Of a stretch of DNA of 27,337 nucleotides, positions 27,262 to 27,337 are shown piece by piece. Under the pieces are notes generated by a model. The model worked only from the letters and a program-made list of their open reading frames with translations. It had not been told where the DNA came from and did no database searches. Within the stretch, counting starts at the first letter, position 1. Every line of letters begins with the position of its first letter. Both the position numbers and the translations under genes were made by a program. The stretch is from Xanthoparmelia taractica (lineage: Eukaryota; Ascomycota; Lecanoromycetes; Lecanorales; Parmeliaceae), in the NCBI GenBank assembly GCA_033085395.1, contig JANQBS010000408.1:1-27337 (forward strand), in the 5' to 3' direction.

Positions 27262-27337
27262 TGTTGGAAATGTGGGTGACGGATGGTTTGTAGCTACTGA
27301 AAAATCTGACTACATACAAGCGATAGGGCTGAGTAGT
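27262..27337 (-). mobile_element. Third TRIM LTR copy, inverted, truncated by the window end
   Basis: The last 76 bases match the reverse complement of the 90-bp TRIM LTR without a mismatch as far as they go (from tgttggaaatgtggg to ctgagtagt). It is either a solo LTR or the end of another element in the opposite orientation. The diagnostic A/G position at LTR base 12 lies just beyond the window. Confidence 0.9.

Noticed and set aside
1..27337. tRNA genes, rRNA, CRISPR arrays, bacterial-type operons
   Set aside because: I looked for A/B-box patterns such as GGTTCRANYCC on both strands, rRNA-like text and regularly spaced repeats, and found none.

Overview
The window is nuclear DNA of a filamentous ascomycete (Pezizomycotina, perhaps Eurotiomycetes; the class is a guess). 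It shows dense genes with many 40-120 nt GT-AG introns, divergent and convergent gene pairs, and Pezizomycotina versions of Coq10, Mtr2, Spc7/Spc105 and mpaB-type oxygenases. It also has an AT-rich block with the footprint of RIP (repeat-induced point mutation). I spliced the exons by hand, joining reading frames at splice signals and checking them against remembered family conservation. No alignment was run.

Layout. 1-810: AT-rich, RIP-like block. 1398-2902 (+): MFS monocarboxylate-type transporter. 3390-4040: a complete 651-bp TRIM (miniature LTR retrotransposon) with 90-bp LTRs, a half-tRNA-iMet primer site, a polypurine tract and a 5-bp target duplication, sitting about 200 bp upstream of COQ10 (4239-5069, +). 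6148-7531 (-): mpaB-like ER-bound oxygenase with a GC-AG intron. 7532-9705: gene-poor stretch with decayed coding sequence, including what looks like a relic of a fungal C5 DNA methyltransferase (8805-9414).

From 9706 the window is conserved housekeeping DNA: mitochondrial Met-tRNA synthetase MSM1 (-), mRNA export factor MTR2 (+), an 88-aa membrane/SAP-like protein (-), ribosomal eL38 (+), DNA polymerase delta subunit 2 POL31 (-), kinetochore scaffold SPC7/KNL1 (-), ribosomal uS17 RPS11 (+), a 750-aa uncharacterised protein with a Myb-like N-terminus (-), and the NatC subunit NAA38 (+). The last 76 bases are a third, inverted copy of the TRIM LTR, cut by the window edge.

The most interesting reading combines three observations: an old RIP-mutated block, a broken DNA-methyltransferase relic, and an essentially unmutated, apparently young TRIM family. 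This fits a genome where RIP once worked and has since weakened or been lost, but the link is inference and needs genome-wide data.
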